64,000 bases of DNA from Streptomyces spectabilis (GCF_008704795.1 NZ_CP023690.1:1178001-1242000), one strand, 5' to 3'; counted from the stretch's first letter, positions 17,466-26,466 are shown. A program made the numbers and translations. The notes: a model not told the origin generated them from the sequence alone.

Positions 17466-17504
17466 CCGGTGGCGGGGCCCGGGGCGCCCGGGCCCCGCCA
17501 CCGG
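17466..17504. terminator. Strong bidirectional terminator hairpin
   Basis: A perfect 18-bp stem (arms CCGGTGGCGGGGCCCGGG and its complement) with a GCG loop lies exactly between two convergent genes. It would terminate transcription from both sides. Confidence 0.8.
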
Positions 17505-17509
17505 AGTCA

Positions 17510-17905
17510 TCAGAAGTGGACCTCCGCGCAGGCACGGCCGCGGGACTCCATGCGGCCGCCCACGTGCTCCCAGCCCTCGGCGCACAGCACGGCGCCGTTG
17601 GGCAGATCCCGGTGGACGGGCACCGTGAACTTCTGGTGGTAGCCCCAGAAGCCCGTGGCGCTGTTCTGGTCGATGCCACCGCCCCAGATGTGGAAGTGAC
17701 CGGAGAAGTCACCGTTCCACGTGGTCGCGGCCTGCACCGTCTCCACGCGCAGACCGCTGCCGTCCACACGGATGCAGGTCCGCTGGTTGCAGCCCGACGC
17801 GCCGGCGAACGCCGACGGCGCGGCGGCCGTCACGGCCGCCCCCAGGCAGACGAACGTCGTCACCGTCCGCACCAGCCACCGCGCCTTCGCACCCATACCG
17901 TTCAC
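17510..17905 (-). CDS. Small secreted protein of unknown function
   Basis: A 131-residue exported protein. GTG start with GAGG six bases upstream. The signal peptide (KARWLVRTVTTFVCLGAAVTAAAPSAFA) is cleaved near residue 35. The mature part has four cysteines in two pairs (CNQRTC near the N-terminus; C...C near the C-terminus) likely forming disulphides, and aromatic/His-rich beta segments (FSGHFHIWGGG, FWGYHQKF). Function is not recognised; a small extracellular beta-sandwich is my reading. Confidence 0.72.
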   Translation of the reverse strand: MNGMGAKARWLVRTVTTFVCLGAAVTAAAPSAFAGASGCNQRTCIRVDGSGLRVETVQAATTWNGDFSGHFHIWGGGIDQNSATGFWGYHQKFTVPVHRDLPNGAVLCAEGWEHVGGRMESRGRACAEVHF

Positions 17906-18033
17906 GTGCCACCTCTCTGAAAGTCGTCAGCCGTACCGAAAAGGCGTGACGATCTTGGCAGTGACGGTGGGCGGGACCGGCGCTCCCGCGCGCCGGTCCA
18001 CCCTGACGGGGGATCAGGGCCCTTCGGCCGTGC

Positions 18034-18732
18034 CTACTGCGGCACGTTCAGGACGAAGTCGAACTCGGCCTCCTTGGTGTTGCCGACGTCCCGTACGTTC
18101 ATGAGGAGCCGGGAGTCGAAGATGGGGTCGGTGTTGTTGCGGGGCTCGTTGGGGAAGTAGAGCTGGGTCGTGAGGACGGGGCGGCCGGGGGCCTGGAGCT
18201 TCACGTGGATGTGCCGGGTCCGCCCCGGGTACAGGCCGGGGAAGACCGTGGTGAGGGCGAAGGCTCCCTGCGCGTTGGTGAACTGGTGCCCGCGCATCTT
18301 GTAGCCGACGTTGTCGTACGCGCCCCTGCGGTCGGCCTGCCAGAAGTCCAGGAGCACGTTCGCCAGCGGCTTGCACTTGAGGCCGAAGACGTAGCCGGTC
18401 ACGGTCAGGCGTATGCCCGTGGTGCCGGCCTCGATGAGCGACGTCCGGCGCGGGGAGTTGGGCTTGAAGTACGGCCCCTCGGTCTGCGGCGGGGTCGGGT
18501 CGTCGCCGTCGTCGCAGGACGGGGTCAGCTCCAGAGGCGCGCTGCCGCTCGCCTTGTCGCGGGCGAGGGCGGGGGCCGCCGCCATCGTCACCGGTACCGC
18601 GATGCCCGCGGCCAGGGCCGCCCGTAGCACCGTCTTGCGGCTCGGGCCCGGACGCGGGGTGCCCGCGGCGGTGCCGTCGCCGTCCACGGGCTCGCCCGCG
18701 TCGTGCCCGTTCACGTGGGTGTCGCCGTCCAT
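18034..18732 (-). CDS. Exported intradiol ring-cleavage dioxygenase
   Basis: A 232-residue protein of the protocatechuate/catechol 1,2-dioxygenase fold, a non-haem Fe(III) enzyme opening catechols between the hydroxyls. PQTEGPYFKPNSPRR, LLDFWQADRRGAYDN, RGHQFTNAQGAF and LYPGRTRHIHVKL supply the expected Tyr/Tyr/His/His ligands. Residues 30-60 (SRKTVLRAALAAGIAVPVTMAAAPALA) look like an export signal, close to a Tat signal but with RK rather than RR. Secreted Streptomyces intradiol dioxygenases are known to act on lignin-derived catechols. AGGAGG lies 4 bases from the ATG. The upstream AraC gene, same strand and 40 bases away, is the likely regulator. Confidence 0.88.
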   Translation of the reverse strand: MDGDTHVNGHDAGEPVDGDGTAAGTPRPGPSRKTVLRAALAAGIAVPVTMAAAPALARDKASGSAPLELTPSCDDGDDPTPPQTEGPYFKPNSPRRTSLIEAGTTGIRLTVTGYVFGLKCKPLANVLLDFWQADRRGAYDNVGYKMRGHQFTNAQGAFALTTVFPGLYPGRTRHIHVKLQAPGRPVLTTQLYFPNEPRNNTDPIFDSRLLMNVRDVGNTKEAEFDFVLNVPQ

Positions 18733-18772
18733 CGCTCCTCCTGGGGGTGGGGGGATCGGATCGGCTATGAAG

Positions 18773-19729
18773 CTATGCGGAGGGCCGGGTCCGGGCGATG
18801 GACGGAATGCGGTGGTCGTGGTGAATATCACCACCGCCGCGGCGGAAGTCGCCGGGACTCGTCCCGGTCTCGCGGCGGAAGAACCGGCAGAAGTAGGCGG
18901 GATCGGTGAATCCGACCCGGTCCGCGACCTGGCGCACCGTCAGTTCGGTGCGGACGAGGAGCCGCTTGGCCTCGTGGGCGCGGGCCTGGCGCAGGAGTTC
19001 GCCGGGGGTGCGGCCCATGGCCGTCTTCACCGCCTCGTTCAGATAGCTCACGGAGACGCCGAGCCGGGCGGCGCATTCGCGCACCGACCACAGCGGGCTT
19101 TCGGACGTGTCCACGAGCGTGACGAAGTCGGCGGCGACCGAGGCCGGGCGGGCGGGCGCCGCCCGGTGCGCGGCCCGCTCCGGCGCGAGGAGACGCGCGG
19201 CGCGCACGACGAGGATGTGCAGCAGCGCCTGCAGCACGCTGGGGAAGTCCTCGGCCCCGGTGCGGTACTCGTGGTCCAGGTCGGCCACCAGACGGTGCGC
19301 CCAGGAGGCCTCCGCTTCGGAGAGTTCGAGCCAGGAGCGGCGGCCGAGTCCGCGCAGGGTCTCCTGGTCCCTGGGGTTCTCCAGGAGGAAGTCGTCGGTG
19401 AACAGGATCAGACAGCCTTCGAGGTCCCGGGCGCCGTCCCAGTAGTGCACCTGCCCCGGTGCGATGAAGCACAGGTGGGGAGGGCGCAGCGTGAACCGGG
19501 TCAGGTCGACGACGTGGCTGCCGGTGCCGCCGGTGACGTACACGATCTCGTGGAAGGTGTGCCGGTGCGGGAAGGAGGCGCGCGACATGGGGCCGATGGT
19601 GTCGAAGGTCCCGATCGCGAAGGGCAGCGCGTTCGGCTTCGGCACCTCCAGGCGGTGGATCGGCAGTCCTCCCCGTTCCGGTTCGCTGCCGTTCGCCCGG
19701 CCTCCGGGCAAGATGGTGGTCCCGCGCAT
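18773..19729 (-). CDS. AraC-family transcriptional regulator
   Basis: A 318-residue regulator. The N-terminal cupin-type sensor domain contains FPHRHTFHEIVYVTGG and LCFIAPGQVHYW. The C-terminal ~100 residues hold the double HTH (VRECAARLGVSVSYLNEAVKTAMG and VRQVADRVGFTDPAYFCRFFRRETG). I chose ATG 19729 for its GAGGAG site; a GTG five codons upstream is possible. It precedes the dioxygenase gene on the same strand, which suggests aromatic-compound-responsive activation. Confidence 0.9.
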   Translation of the reverse strand: MRGTTILPGGRANGSEPERGGLPIHRLEVPKPNALPFAIGTFDTIGPMSRASFPHRHTFHEIVYVTGGTGSHVVDLTRFTLRPPHLCFIAPGQVHYWDGARDLEGCLILFTDDFLLENPRDQETLRGLGRRSWLELSEAEASWAHRLVADLDHEYRTGAEDFPSVLQALLHILVVRAARLLAPERAAHRAAPARPASVAADFVTLVDTSESPLWSVRECAARLGVSVSYLNEAVKTAMGRTPGELLRQARAHEAKRLLVRTELTVRQVADRVGFTDPAYFCRFFRRETGTSPGDFRRGGGDIHHDHRIPSIARTRPSA

Positions 19730-19979
19730 GCGTACGCTCCTCACCCTGACGCGTCCCGTCGCGGTCTCGCGGGCCTTGTCAGGTCCAGACCAATCGATGG
19801 GTCCACGATGTCACGCGGGACGGAGCGTCTCCCACGCATCTCAGGCCAAGTTGCGGCGCAACGAGCTTGGCTGCCGCGGCCACGGCCGTACCCCCGTACC
19901 GGTCGTGGCCGCAAGCAGCCGCCCGTGTCCGCGCGGTCGGCGCGACGGAATCAGTGCCGTCGCGCGGACCGCGCGGGGT

Positions 19980-20759
<780 letters not shown>

Positions 20760-21542
20760 TCAGCCCGCGTGCCGGACCCGGGTCCGGGTGAGCAGGCCGC
20801 TCATGGAGGCGGCCGTGTCCATCACCGCATGGACACAGCGGGTGCGGGCGACCGCGCCGCGCAGCTGCCGCCGCGGAGCGACGAGGGCCACCGCGCCCGC
20901 CGGCACGGAGCCGCGCCACACGGGTGCGGCTATCGACTCCCACTCCGGCAGCGGCGAGGGCCCCACCGCGTGACCTTGCTCACGGATGCGGTCCAGGGGC
21001 GCTCCCGGCGACGACGTGCCGTCGAGGCAGGCCAGGATGGCCAGGCCCGCGGCGTCGGCGTCCAAGGGGGCGCTCCAGAGCCGCCGCAGCGCCGACCGCG
21101 GCGCCGCCTCGAGCGCCGCGGCGTGCGCACCGACCGCCCGGTCGATGCAGAACCGCAGTGCGGCACCCACCAGCAACGGAGCGTACAGGAGCGACACTTG
21201 CCCGGTACGTGACTGTAGAGTGACGAGTTCAGCACGCAACGCAGGCGAGGTCTGACCGACTTTAGTATCCGTGACCTCATCGACGAGGTGGGTGGATCGG
21301 TGCGGTGTCTCCGTCAGCGCGTAGTGGCCCCGAGGACCGCGCTGCTCGACGGCCCCTTCCCTGGCGAGGGCCCGCACATAGCGGTGGGCGGTGGGTGCGG
21401 GCAGCTCCGCGCGGGCCGCGACGACCGCCAACGGGTGCGGTCCCGGGCCCAGTTCCCGCAGGGCGCGGAGCACGGCCAGCGTGCGGGCCACCGCACTGCC
21501 GGCGTGTTCTCGCACCGCTGTGGCGGCCACCGGTCGCAGCAC
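20760..21542 (-). CDS. IclR-family transcriptional regulator
   Basis: A 260-residue regulator. The N-terminal winged HTH (AVARTLAVLRALRELGPGPHPLAVVAARAELPAPTAHRYVRAL) is typical of IclR. The C-terminal effector domain (RTGQVSLLYAPLLVGAALRFC, later a truncated-looking end) is recognisable. I selected the GTG at 21542 because AGGAGG lies 8 bases upstream; an ATG at 21578 is the alternative. It is divergent from the MmyB-like regulator gene and lies upstream of fabG on the same strand. Confidence 0.8.
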   Translation of the reverse strand: MLRPVAATAVREHAGSAVARTLAVLRALRELGPGPHPLAVVAARAELPAPTAHRYVRALAREGAVEQRGPRGHYALTETPHRSTHLVDEVTDTKVGQTSPALRAELVTLQSRTGQVSLLYAPLLVGAALRFCIDRAVGAHAAALEAAPRSALRRLWSAPLDADAAGLAILACLDGTSSPGAPLDRIREQGHAVGPSPLPEWESIAAPVWRGSVPAGAVALVAPRRQLRGAVARTRCVHAVMDTAASMSGLLTRTRVRHAG

Positions 21543-21640
21543 CGCGCACCCCTCCTCACCGGCACGGCCCGTCGCCATGCCCCGCCTGTTCAGGTCCTGA
21601 CGCCATTCTCGCGGCCGGACCGGGAGGATCACCAGGCCCT

Positions 21641-21663
21641 GATTTTTCCGGTCCGGATTTTTC
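21641..21663. repeat. AT-rich direct repeat in a divergent promoter region
   Basis: Two copies of GATTTTTC (21641-21648 and 21656-21663) flank the palindrome CCGGTCCGG. The block is strikingly AT-rich for this DNA and lies between the IclR and MmyB-like regulator genes. It is a plausible protein-binding site or promoter element. Confidence 0.5.
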
Positions 21664-21664
21664 A

Positions 21665-21679
21665 GGAAGTTCAACTTCC
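21665..21679. promoter_or_regulatory. 15-bp palindrome, candidate operator
   Basis: GGAAGTT-C-AACTTCC is a perfect inverted repeat located 66 bases before the TTG start of the MmyB-like regulator and 123 bases before the IclR start. Either regulator could bind it. Confidence 0.55.
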
Positions 21680-21745
21680 GATGAAAATGTTTCCTACGGA
21701 ACGGCGCGAGCGACCACCCCGCACAGCGCGGAGAAAGGTTGGAAA

Positions 21746-22633
21746 TTGAACAACAAGGAGGCGCTGCAGCAATTGCTGCAGTACAAGCGCAGCCAGATCA
21801 GCCCCACCGACCTTGGCTCGCCGCGGCGCACCGGGCGCGGCCGGCGCTCGCACGGACTCTCGCAGGCCAGGGTGGCGCAGGAGCTGTTCGTCTCCGAGCG
21901 GACGTACGCGCTCCTCGAGCGCGGCGAGATGGCGCAGCCGTCGGCCGACTTCCTCGACAACGTGGCCACGGTGCTGCGGATGGAAGAGCCCGAGCGCACC
22001 GCGCTGTACGTCTACGCGCTCGGATACGAACCGCCCTTCCCGATGGACCCGATGGCGGGCACGCATGTGGGCCCCGCGTGGCTGACGGCCGTGAACCGGG
22101 TCAAGGGCCAGCCGTGCTACATCAACGACGTGGCCTGGAACGTACTGGCGTGCAACGACGATTTCATCCGCATGTTCCCGCAGGTTCCGGGGACGACCCC
22201 GCAGCTGCCGGAGCGCAATCTGATGCGGTGGATGCTGCTCTGCGAGACGGCACGGGAGTGTCACCTCGTCGACTGGGAGGAGAACTGGGCGATCAAGGTG
22301 ACGGCCCAGCTGCGCACCGCGTTCGCCGCGCACCCGCACAACAAGGATCTCCAGCAGATCGACGAGGAGGTCAACGACGACCCCGTCGCGGGCCCCATCT
22401 ACCGCCGGCACGACGTGGCCTACGTCCACCCCGACGGGGACGCGCGCCCGATGCGGCACGCCGGGATAGCCTCACTCGGCGTCGACCGGCAGGACGCCAG
22501 CCGCTGCTGCCCCCGGCACGAGCCGTCGGTGCTCGGTTCGGTGACGATGTGCACCGCCCAGCCGCTCAAGTCCCCCGGGTCGCGCTTCTTCTTCCTGGTC
22601 TTCGCCCCCACCTCGCCGGGTGAGAATGCATGA
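21746..22633 (+). CDS. XRE-family regulator with MmyB-like domain, TTG start
   Basis: A 295-residue regulator. The start is an unusual TTG: GAGAAAGG lies 6-7 bases upstream, the next codons read NNKEALQQLLQYKRSQI, and no ATG or GTG exists before the HTH. The HTH is SHGLSQARVAQELFVSERTYALLERGE. The MmyB-like domain follows (INDVAWNVLACNDDFIRMFP ... RRHDVAYVHPDGDARPMRH). The C-terminus (GSRFFFLVFAPTSPGENA) overlaps the next start by ATGA, so translation of the MBL hydrolase is coupled to it. The pairing suggests the ligand may be a substrate or product of that hydrolase. Confidence 0.87.
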   Translation: MNNKEALQQLLQYKRSQISPTDLGSPRRTGRGRRSHGLSQARVAQELFVSERTYALLERGEMAQPSADFLDNVATVLRMEEPERTALYVYALGYEPPFPMDPMAGTHVGPAWLTAVNRVKGQPCYINDVAWNVLACNDDFIRMFPQVPGTTPQLPERNLMRWMLLCETARECHLVDWEENWAIKVTAQLRTAFAAHPHNKDLQQIDEEVNDDPVAGPIYRRHDVAYVHPDGDARPMRHAGIASLGVDRQDASRCCPRHEPSVLGSVTMCTAQPLKSPGSRFFFLVFAPTSPGENA

Positions 22634-23625
22634 CCATGGAATCTGATCCGCGCCTCGTCCCCCTGGCCACCGGCGTCCACGTGTGGTCCCCCGACGCCGC
22701 CGGCGCCTGGGGTCTGGCCAACTGCGGCCTGCTCACGGCCGCGGGGGAAGCGGCCCTGGTGGACACGCCGTACACCCTCGACCGCACCGACGACTTCCTC
22801 GCCGCGGCGCGCGCCGCGGCCGGGCCCGGCACCGGGATCACCACCGTGCTCACCACGCACGGCAACGGCGACCACGGCTGGGGCAACCAGCGGGTGACCG
22901 GAGCGGAGATCGTCTCGACCCGGCGCACCCTGGAGCACCAGTGCTTCGAGCCGACGCCCGAGCAGCTGCGCTCCCTGGTGGAGGACACGGATCCGGGCGA
23001 GCCGCTCGGCTGGTACTTCCGGCGTCACTTCGGCCGGTTCGACTTCCGCGGCATCACCGTCCAGGAGCCGACGCGGACCTTCGAGGGCCGTCTGGACCTG
23101 CGCATCGGTGACATGCCGGTGGAGCTGCACGACGTGGGCCCCGCGCACACCGTGGGCGACATGGTCGTGCACCTGCCGAAGCAGCGCATCGTCTTCGCCG
23201 GCGACGTGGTGTTCGCGGGTGACCACGTCTGCCACTGGTCGGGTCCGCTGGAGCGGGTGGTGCTCGCCTGCGAGCGCGTGCTCGGCTGGGACCCCGACCT
23301 CGTCGTCCCTGGCCACGGCCCAGTGCTCGACCAGGACGGCCTGCGGGGGCACATCGCCTATCTGCGGGACCTGGCCGACCAGGCGCGGTCCCTGCACGCG
23401 CGCGGACTCACGCCGACCGAGGCCGCGCGGCACCTCATCGCGGAGGACCGCTATCCGGATCTGCATCTGCCCGAGCGCATGGTGATCACCCTGGCGTCGG
23501 AGTTCCGGCACCTGGACCGGGCCGACGCGGAGCCCGACATCCTGGCCCTCATGACCGACTGCTCGTGGATCGCCTGGCAGCGGGACAGCGGCGACCAGGC
23601 ACTGTCCACCGCGTCGGCGGGCTGA
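22630..23625 (+). CDS. MBL-fold metallo-hydrolase
   Basis: A 331-residue metallo-beta-lactamase-fold protein. The first metal motif is H77-G-N-G-D81-H82; the usual second histidine of HxHxDH is asparagine. Other ligands are present: His173 in PAHTVGD, Asp192 in FAGDVVF and His229 in VPGHGP. The pattern resembles SoxH/cyclase-like or Bacillus-type thiolester/lactone hydrolases rather than beta-lactamases. A helical C-terminal domain (TPTEAARHLIAEDRY) follows. It overlaps the regulator gene by 4 bases and ends just before a strong terminator. Confidence 0.87.
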   Translation: MTMESDPRLVPLATGVHVWSPDAAGAWGLANCGLLTAAGEAALVDTPYTLDRTDDFLAAARAAAGPGTGITTVLTTHGNGDHGWGNQRVTGAEIVSTRRTLEHQCFEPTPEQLRSLVEDTDPGEPLGWYFRRHFGRFDFRGITVQEPTRTFEGRLDLRIGDMPVELHDVGPAHTVGDMVVHLPKQRIVFAGDVVFAGDHVCHWSGPLERVVLACERVLGWDPDLVVPGHGPVLDQDGLRGHIAYLRDLADQARSLHARGLTPTEAARHLIAEDRYPDLHLPERMVITLASEFRHLDRADAEPDILALMTDCSWIAWQRDSGDQALSTASAG

Positions 23626-23650
23626 CGCGGCACGGCGGCGCACGCGCCGC

Positions 23651-23698
23651 GGGCAGGTCCCTGGATTCCGGCTCCCGGAATCCAGGGACCTGCCCTTT
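23651..23698 (+). terminator. Strong factor-independent terminator
   Basis: A perfect 21-bp stem (23651-23671 paired with 23675-23695) with a CTC loop is followed by TTT, 25 bases after the MBL-hydrolase stop. It closes the regulator/MBL operon. Confidence 0.85.
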
Positions 23699-24151
23699 CG
23701 CCAGGTGAAACACGCGGCCCTCCGACGGGGGCCCGGTGTTGCGCGGCGGCGCGATGCGGGATGGGGTGCATCTGTCGGCACGCCGCTACAGGTTCCAGCG
23801 GACGCCGACCGGCACACACCGAGCAACGGTTCTCCCCCAAGCTCGGTGCGAGCAGGGGTGACGGGACGCCGTCGGCCCTGCGTGAGAATGCCGCCGCCGA
23901 TCCCCCGGCGGCGGCATTCGTGCGTGGTGCGCGTGTCAGGCCGTGCGCTGGTCCACCGGCCCGTCACGGGCCGGACCACTGACTGGATGAGGGCGCCGCC
24001 CCGGCCCCGCGGGCCGCGGGGCCGGGCACGGTGCGTGAGCGGTGTCGGCGTCGGTGGCGGGACAGGATCCGGTCGGCTCGGGCCTCTCCCTGGCACCGCG
24101 GTGGCACGCCCCGTACGGGCGTGGCTCAACCGGCTGCCGCGAAGCGGTGGT
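23699..24151. other. Gene-free interval containing an orphan hairpin
   Basis: No frame here has convincing coding character. The one clear structure is a 14-bp perfect stem, GAATGCCGCCGCCG (23886-23899) with its complement at 23906-23919 and a 6-base loop. It could terminate a transcript reading in from the Nudix side, but that gene stops at 24152, about 230 bases away. Confidence 0.5.
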
Positions 24152-24604
24152 TCACACCTCGACTTCGAGGCAGACCAGTCGCTTCTCCGTGCGGGCGGTC
24201 AGTGCGGCCTCCCACATGGGTTTGACGAACGGCGAGACCATCGACGCGTCGATGCGCTCGGGCGGGGCGAAGCGGTAGCACACGTCCCCGTCCTCGCTCC
24301 GGGTGAGGGCGCGCCGTTGTGCGGCGTCCACCTCACCCCCGTCGAAGATGTAGCAGACGCGGGGCATGGGACCGCCGGAGTCGACCCAGGCGACCACGAG
24401 CAGGTCACCCACCGTCACGTCCAGGCCCAGCTCCGCGCGGATCTCGCGAGCGCACGCGGCGCTCGGATCCTCCCCTCCCTCGACATGCCCCCCGGGCAGA
24501 TTCCAGTACGCCGTGTACAACGGCTTCACCATCAGCACATCACCGTGCTCATCGGCGATGATCGCCCCGGCCGATGCGGCCAGGGTCGTAGCAGTAGCAT
24601 CCAT
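24152..24604 (-). CDS. Nudix hydrolase
   Basis: A 150-residue Nudix-fold protein that would hydrolyse a nucleoside-diphosphate-linked substrate. The box reads G39-HVEGG-E45, then seven residues, then R53-E54-I-R-A57-E58-L-G60-L. The consensus REUxEExGU is met except that the first Glu of the EE pair is Ala57. Glu54 and Glu58 remain, so activity is possible but altered. AGGAAG lies 5 bases from the ATG at 24604; a start nine codons upstream is less likely. The substrate is unknown. It is isolated, with gene-free DNA on both sides. Confidence 0.85.
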   Translation of the reverse strand: MDATATTLAASAGAIIADEHGDVLMVKPLYTAYWNLPGGHVEGGEDPSAACAREIRAELGLDVTVGDLLVVAWVDSGGPMPRVCYIFDGGEVDAAQRRALTRSEDGDVCYRFAPPERIDASMVSPFVKPMWEAALTARTEKRLVCLEVEV

Positions 24605-25261
24605 GGCATCTTCCTGAATTAGCCCCGTCATGATCTGAGCACCGGCTCATCAGGAACGGGCAGCTCGGCGAGCGGAGTCCCCAACCCCACCCAGCGGGTA
24701 CGCGCACGGACATCGCGCGCACCACTCGGCAGCGGCGTGGCTCTCCGGGCCAAGGCGCCCCCGCGCCCCGGAGGGAACCATAACCGCGGCCGTCTCCAAG
24801 ACCGCACTGCCAAGGAGCGCGCGGGTGGTACGCGGTACCGCCACCAGACCATCGCTCCTCCCCTGTACCACCGCGGTCCGGGTCGGGCCGCGGCAGCCCC
24901 TGGCATCACCTGATAGAACGCTCGTTCCATTCGCAGGGGCCAACCAGTCCCCGGGTGGTTGACTCCGCGGTGTCGGGTGGGCAACCCGCGCCCACCGCAG
25001 GGCGGCGTCGCTGCCGACCGGGGCATGAGCAGGACCGTCGGCCGCTTACCGGTCGCTCCCGCCCCCACGGGAGAAGCCCGACAACGGCCATACGGACGAA
25101 TGGAACATCCGGGCAGGTTTCCTTCCCCGTCAGAGCCAACCTGCCCCCGGCTCTGGCGTAGACAGATCCTGATGCACTATCACAGGCGGTGTCAACGATT
25201 GAGAACGACGCATGTCATAGCGTCGGCGACTGAGGCAAGTCACCACGGAGAGCCACCGGGG
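24605..25261. other. 657-base interval with no supported gene
   Basis: Open frames exist on both strands but show no family similarity, signal peptide or convincing ribosome site. It contains GAACGCTCGTTC (24916-24927), which fits the GAAC-N4-GTTC core of actinobacterial LexA boxes, but no SOS-type gene follows. I see no tRNA, repeat or transposase remnant. Confidence 0.4.
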
Positions 25262-25945
25262 CTAAGCGGACCCGCCGTCCGCGCCGGGACTCTCGCCGGA
25301 CCTGCGGGCCTGGATCGCCCTGACCAGTTCGTCCAGGGCGGGCAACAGGTCGCGCAGCGTGTCGATCTGGGCACCGTCCGCCGTGCTGCGCAGGGCCACG
25401 GAGCGGGCGCCCAGCTCCTGGAGCACGGCGTGCGTCGCCAGCTTGGGCAGGTCCTCGTGCACCATGCGCCGTAAATAGGCGACAAGGGCGGCGCCTTCGG
25501 TGCGGGAGCAGAAGCCCTCCGGCACCCGGAAGAACAGTTCGAGGCGGGCGGCGTGGTCGTGGTTCGCGCCGCGCTCGCCGTTCAGGAGGTTCGACACGTG
25601 CTGGGCGGAGATGCCGGTCGCGCGCGAGATCTCCCTGAGGCCGTACGGCTCCCTGCCCGCCGGTGTCTCCTTCAGCCTGGTCCGCTGGAGGAAGCGCAGC
25701 CGCTGCTGGAAGAGTGCCTTCCGGAACGCCTCGCGCGCGTACTTCTCGCGCGGTTCGTCCTCGGGGGGCTCGCCGTTCAACAGGGCGCGCACACGGTCGG
25801 GTTCGATCCCCGTCGCGCGGGAGACGAGCGTGAGATCCAGCAGCCGCCCGCGCGTGGTCCCCAGGCGCGCGGCGTAGGCGTCGACGTCGTCGAGGAGACG
25901 GGCGATCACGTGTCCGGGCGCCGCTTGGTGGTCGGCTGCGTTCAC
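25262..25945 (-). CDS. Transcriptional regulator with two XRE-like HTH segments
   Basis: A protein of about 227 residues. The N-terminal half has LTLVSRATGIEPDRVRALLNGE and the middle has LREISRATGISAQHVSNLLNGE, two helix-turn-helix units of the same design. A helical C-terminal part (VAYLRRMVHEDLPKLATHAVLQELG) may dimerise. The start is uncertain: GTG 25945 is where the family-like part begins, while ATG 26041 is 32 codons upstream. Neither has a strong ribosome site. The gene is divergent from the ImmA-like peptidase gene; XRE repressors paired with ImmA/IrrE proteins are commonly cleaved or controlled by them. Confidence 0.8.
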   Translation of the reverse strand: MNAADHQAAPGHVIARLLDDVDAYAARLGTTRGRLLDLTLVSRATGIEPDRVRALLNGEPPEDEPREKYAREAFRKALFQQRLRFLQRTRLKETPAGREPYGLREISRATGISAQHVSNLLNGERGANHDHAARLELFFRVPEGFCSRTEGAALVAYLRRMVHEDLPKLATHAVLQELGARSVALRSTADGAQIDTLRDLLPALDELVRAIQARRSGESPGADGGSA

Positions 25946-26061
25946 CTGAGGGTCTCCATGGGCCACGGAACTCGTTGGGCGCCCTGAGAGTATCCGCCCG
26001 AACCATCCCCGGCCAGCACCGTCTTCAATTGTTGACACCATAACCAGCCGTAAAGCATTCG

Positions 26062-26077
26062 ACTTTTGGTCAAAAGT
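26062..26077. promoter_or_regulatory. 16-bp palindrome, candidate XRE operator
   Basis: ACTTTTG-GT-CAAAAGT is an exact inverted repeat in an AT-rich patch of the divergent region between the double-HTH regulator and the ImmA-like gene. Its TTGACC half on the minus strand could serve as a -35 element for the regulator, so binding would repress it. Nearby TTGACA (26032-26037) may be a plus-strand -35. Confidence 0.6.
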
Positions 26078-26343
26078 GGCAGTCGAGCGGCAGCAGTTTC
26101 CGTTTCGTGCTCTCCCCCGTGTCCTGCCGGCCGTACAAACGCGCCGCGGGACGCACCGCCGCGCCGCCGATACCCACCGCCTCCCCGTCTACTCAACTCG
26201 CCCTCGAACCCGAGCGAATCGACACACACGCGCTGCCGCCGAGCGGGCCGACGACGCCGTACGAAATCAGCCTGATAATGTCCCAGCGCAGGTCAGCGGG
26301 CACACGTCTGTCACAGGGGCGGAACGGGGAGTGTGAAGGGCCT

Positions 26344-26463
26344 ATGAGAACCGCCAGTGCACGGGCGCCGCGTCCGTGTCTCGCGACGCGGGCGCGAAGA
26401 ACCGTGCCGGGGCCCGGAGCCGGGCAGGTGCCACCCCCCTCACGGCCGACCCGGGAGTGCTGA
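26344..26463 (+). CDS. Possible short upstream reading frame (leader)
   Basis: A 39-residue Arg/Pro/Ala-rich frame has a fair ribosome site (GAAGG, 6 bases before the ATG). It stops 3 bases before the GTG of the ImmA-like gene. The peptide has no recognisable motif. Tight spacing suggests that translation of this frame could deliver ribosomes to the peptidase gene, whose own start has only GGGAG. It may equally be a chance frame. Confidence 0.3.
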   Translation: MRTASARAPRPCLATRARRTVPGPGAGQVPPPSRPTREC

Positions 26464-26466
26464 CCC

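Noticed and set aside
24628..25139. Minus-strand frames of 78-146 codons in the gap after the Nudix gene
   Set aside because: No homology pattern, no ribosome site of note, and composition like random high-GC translation.
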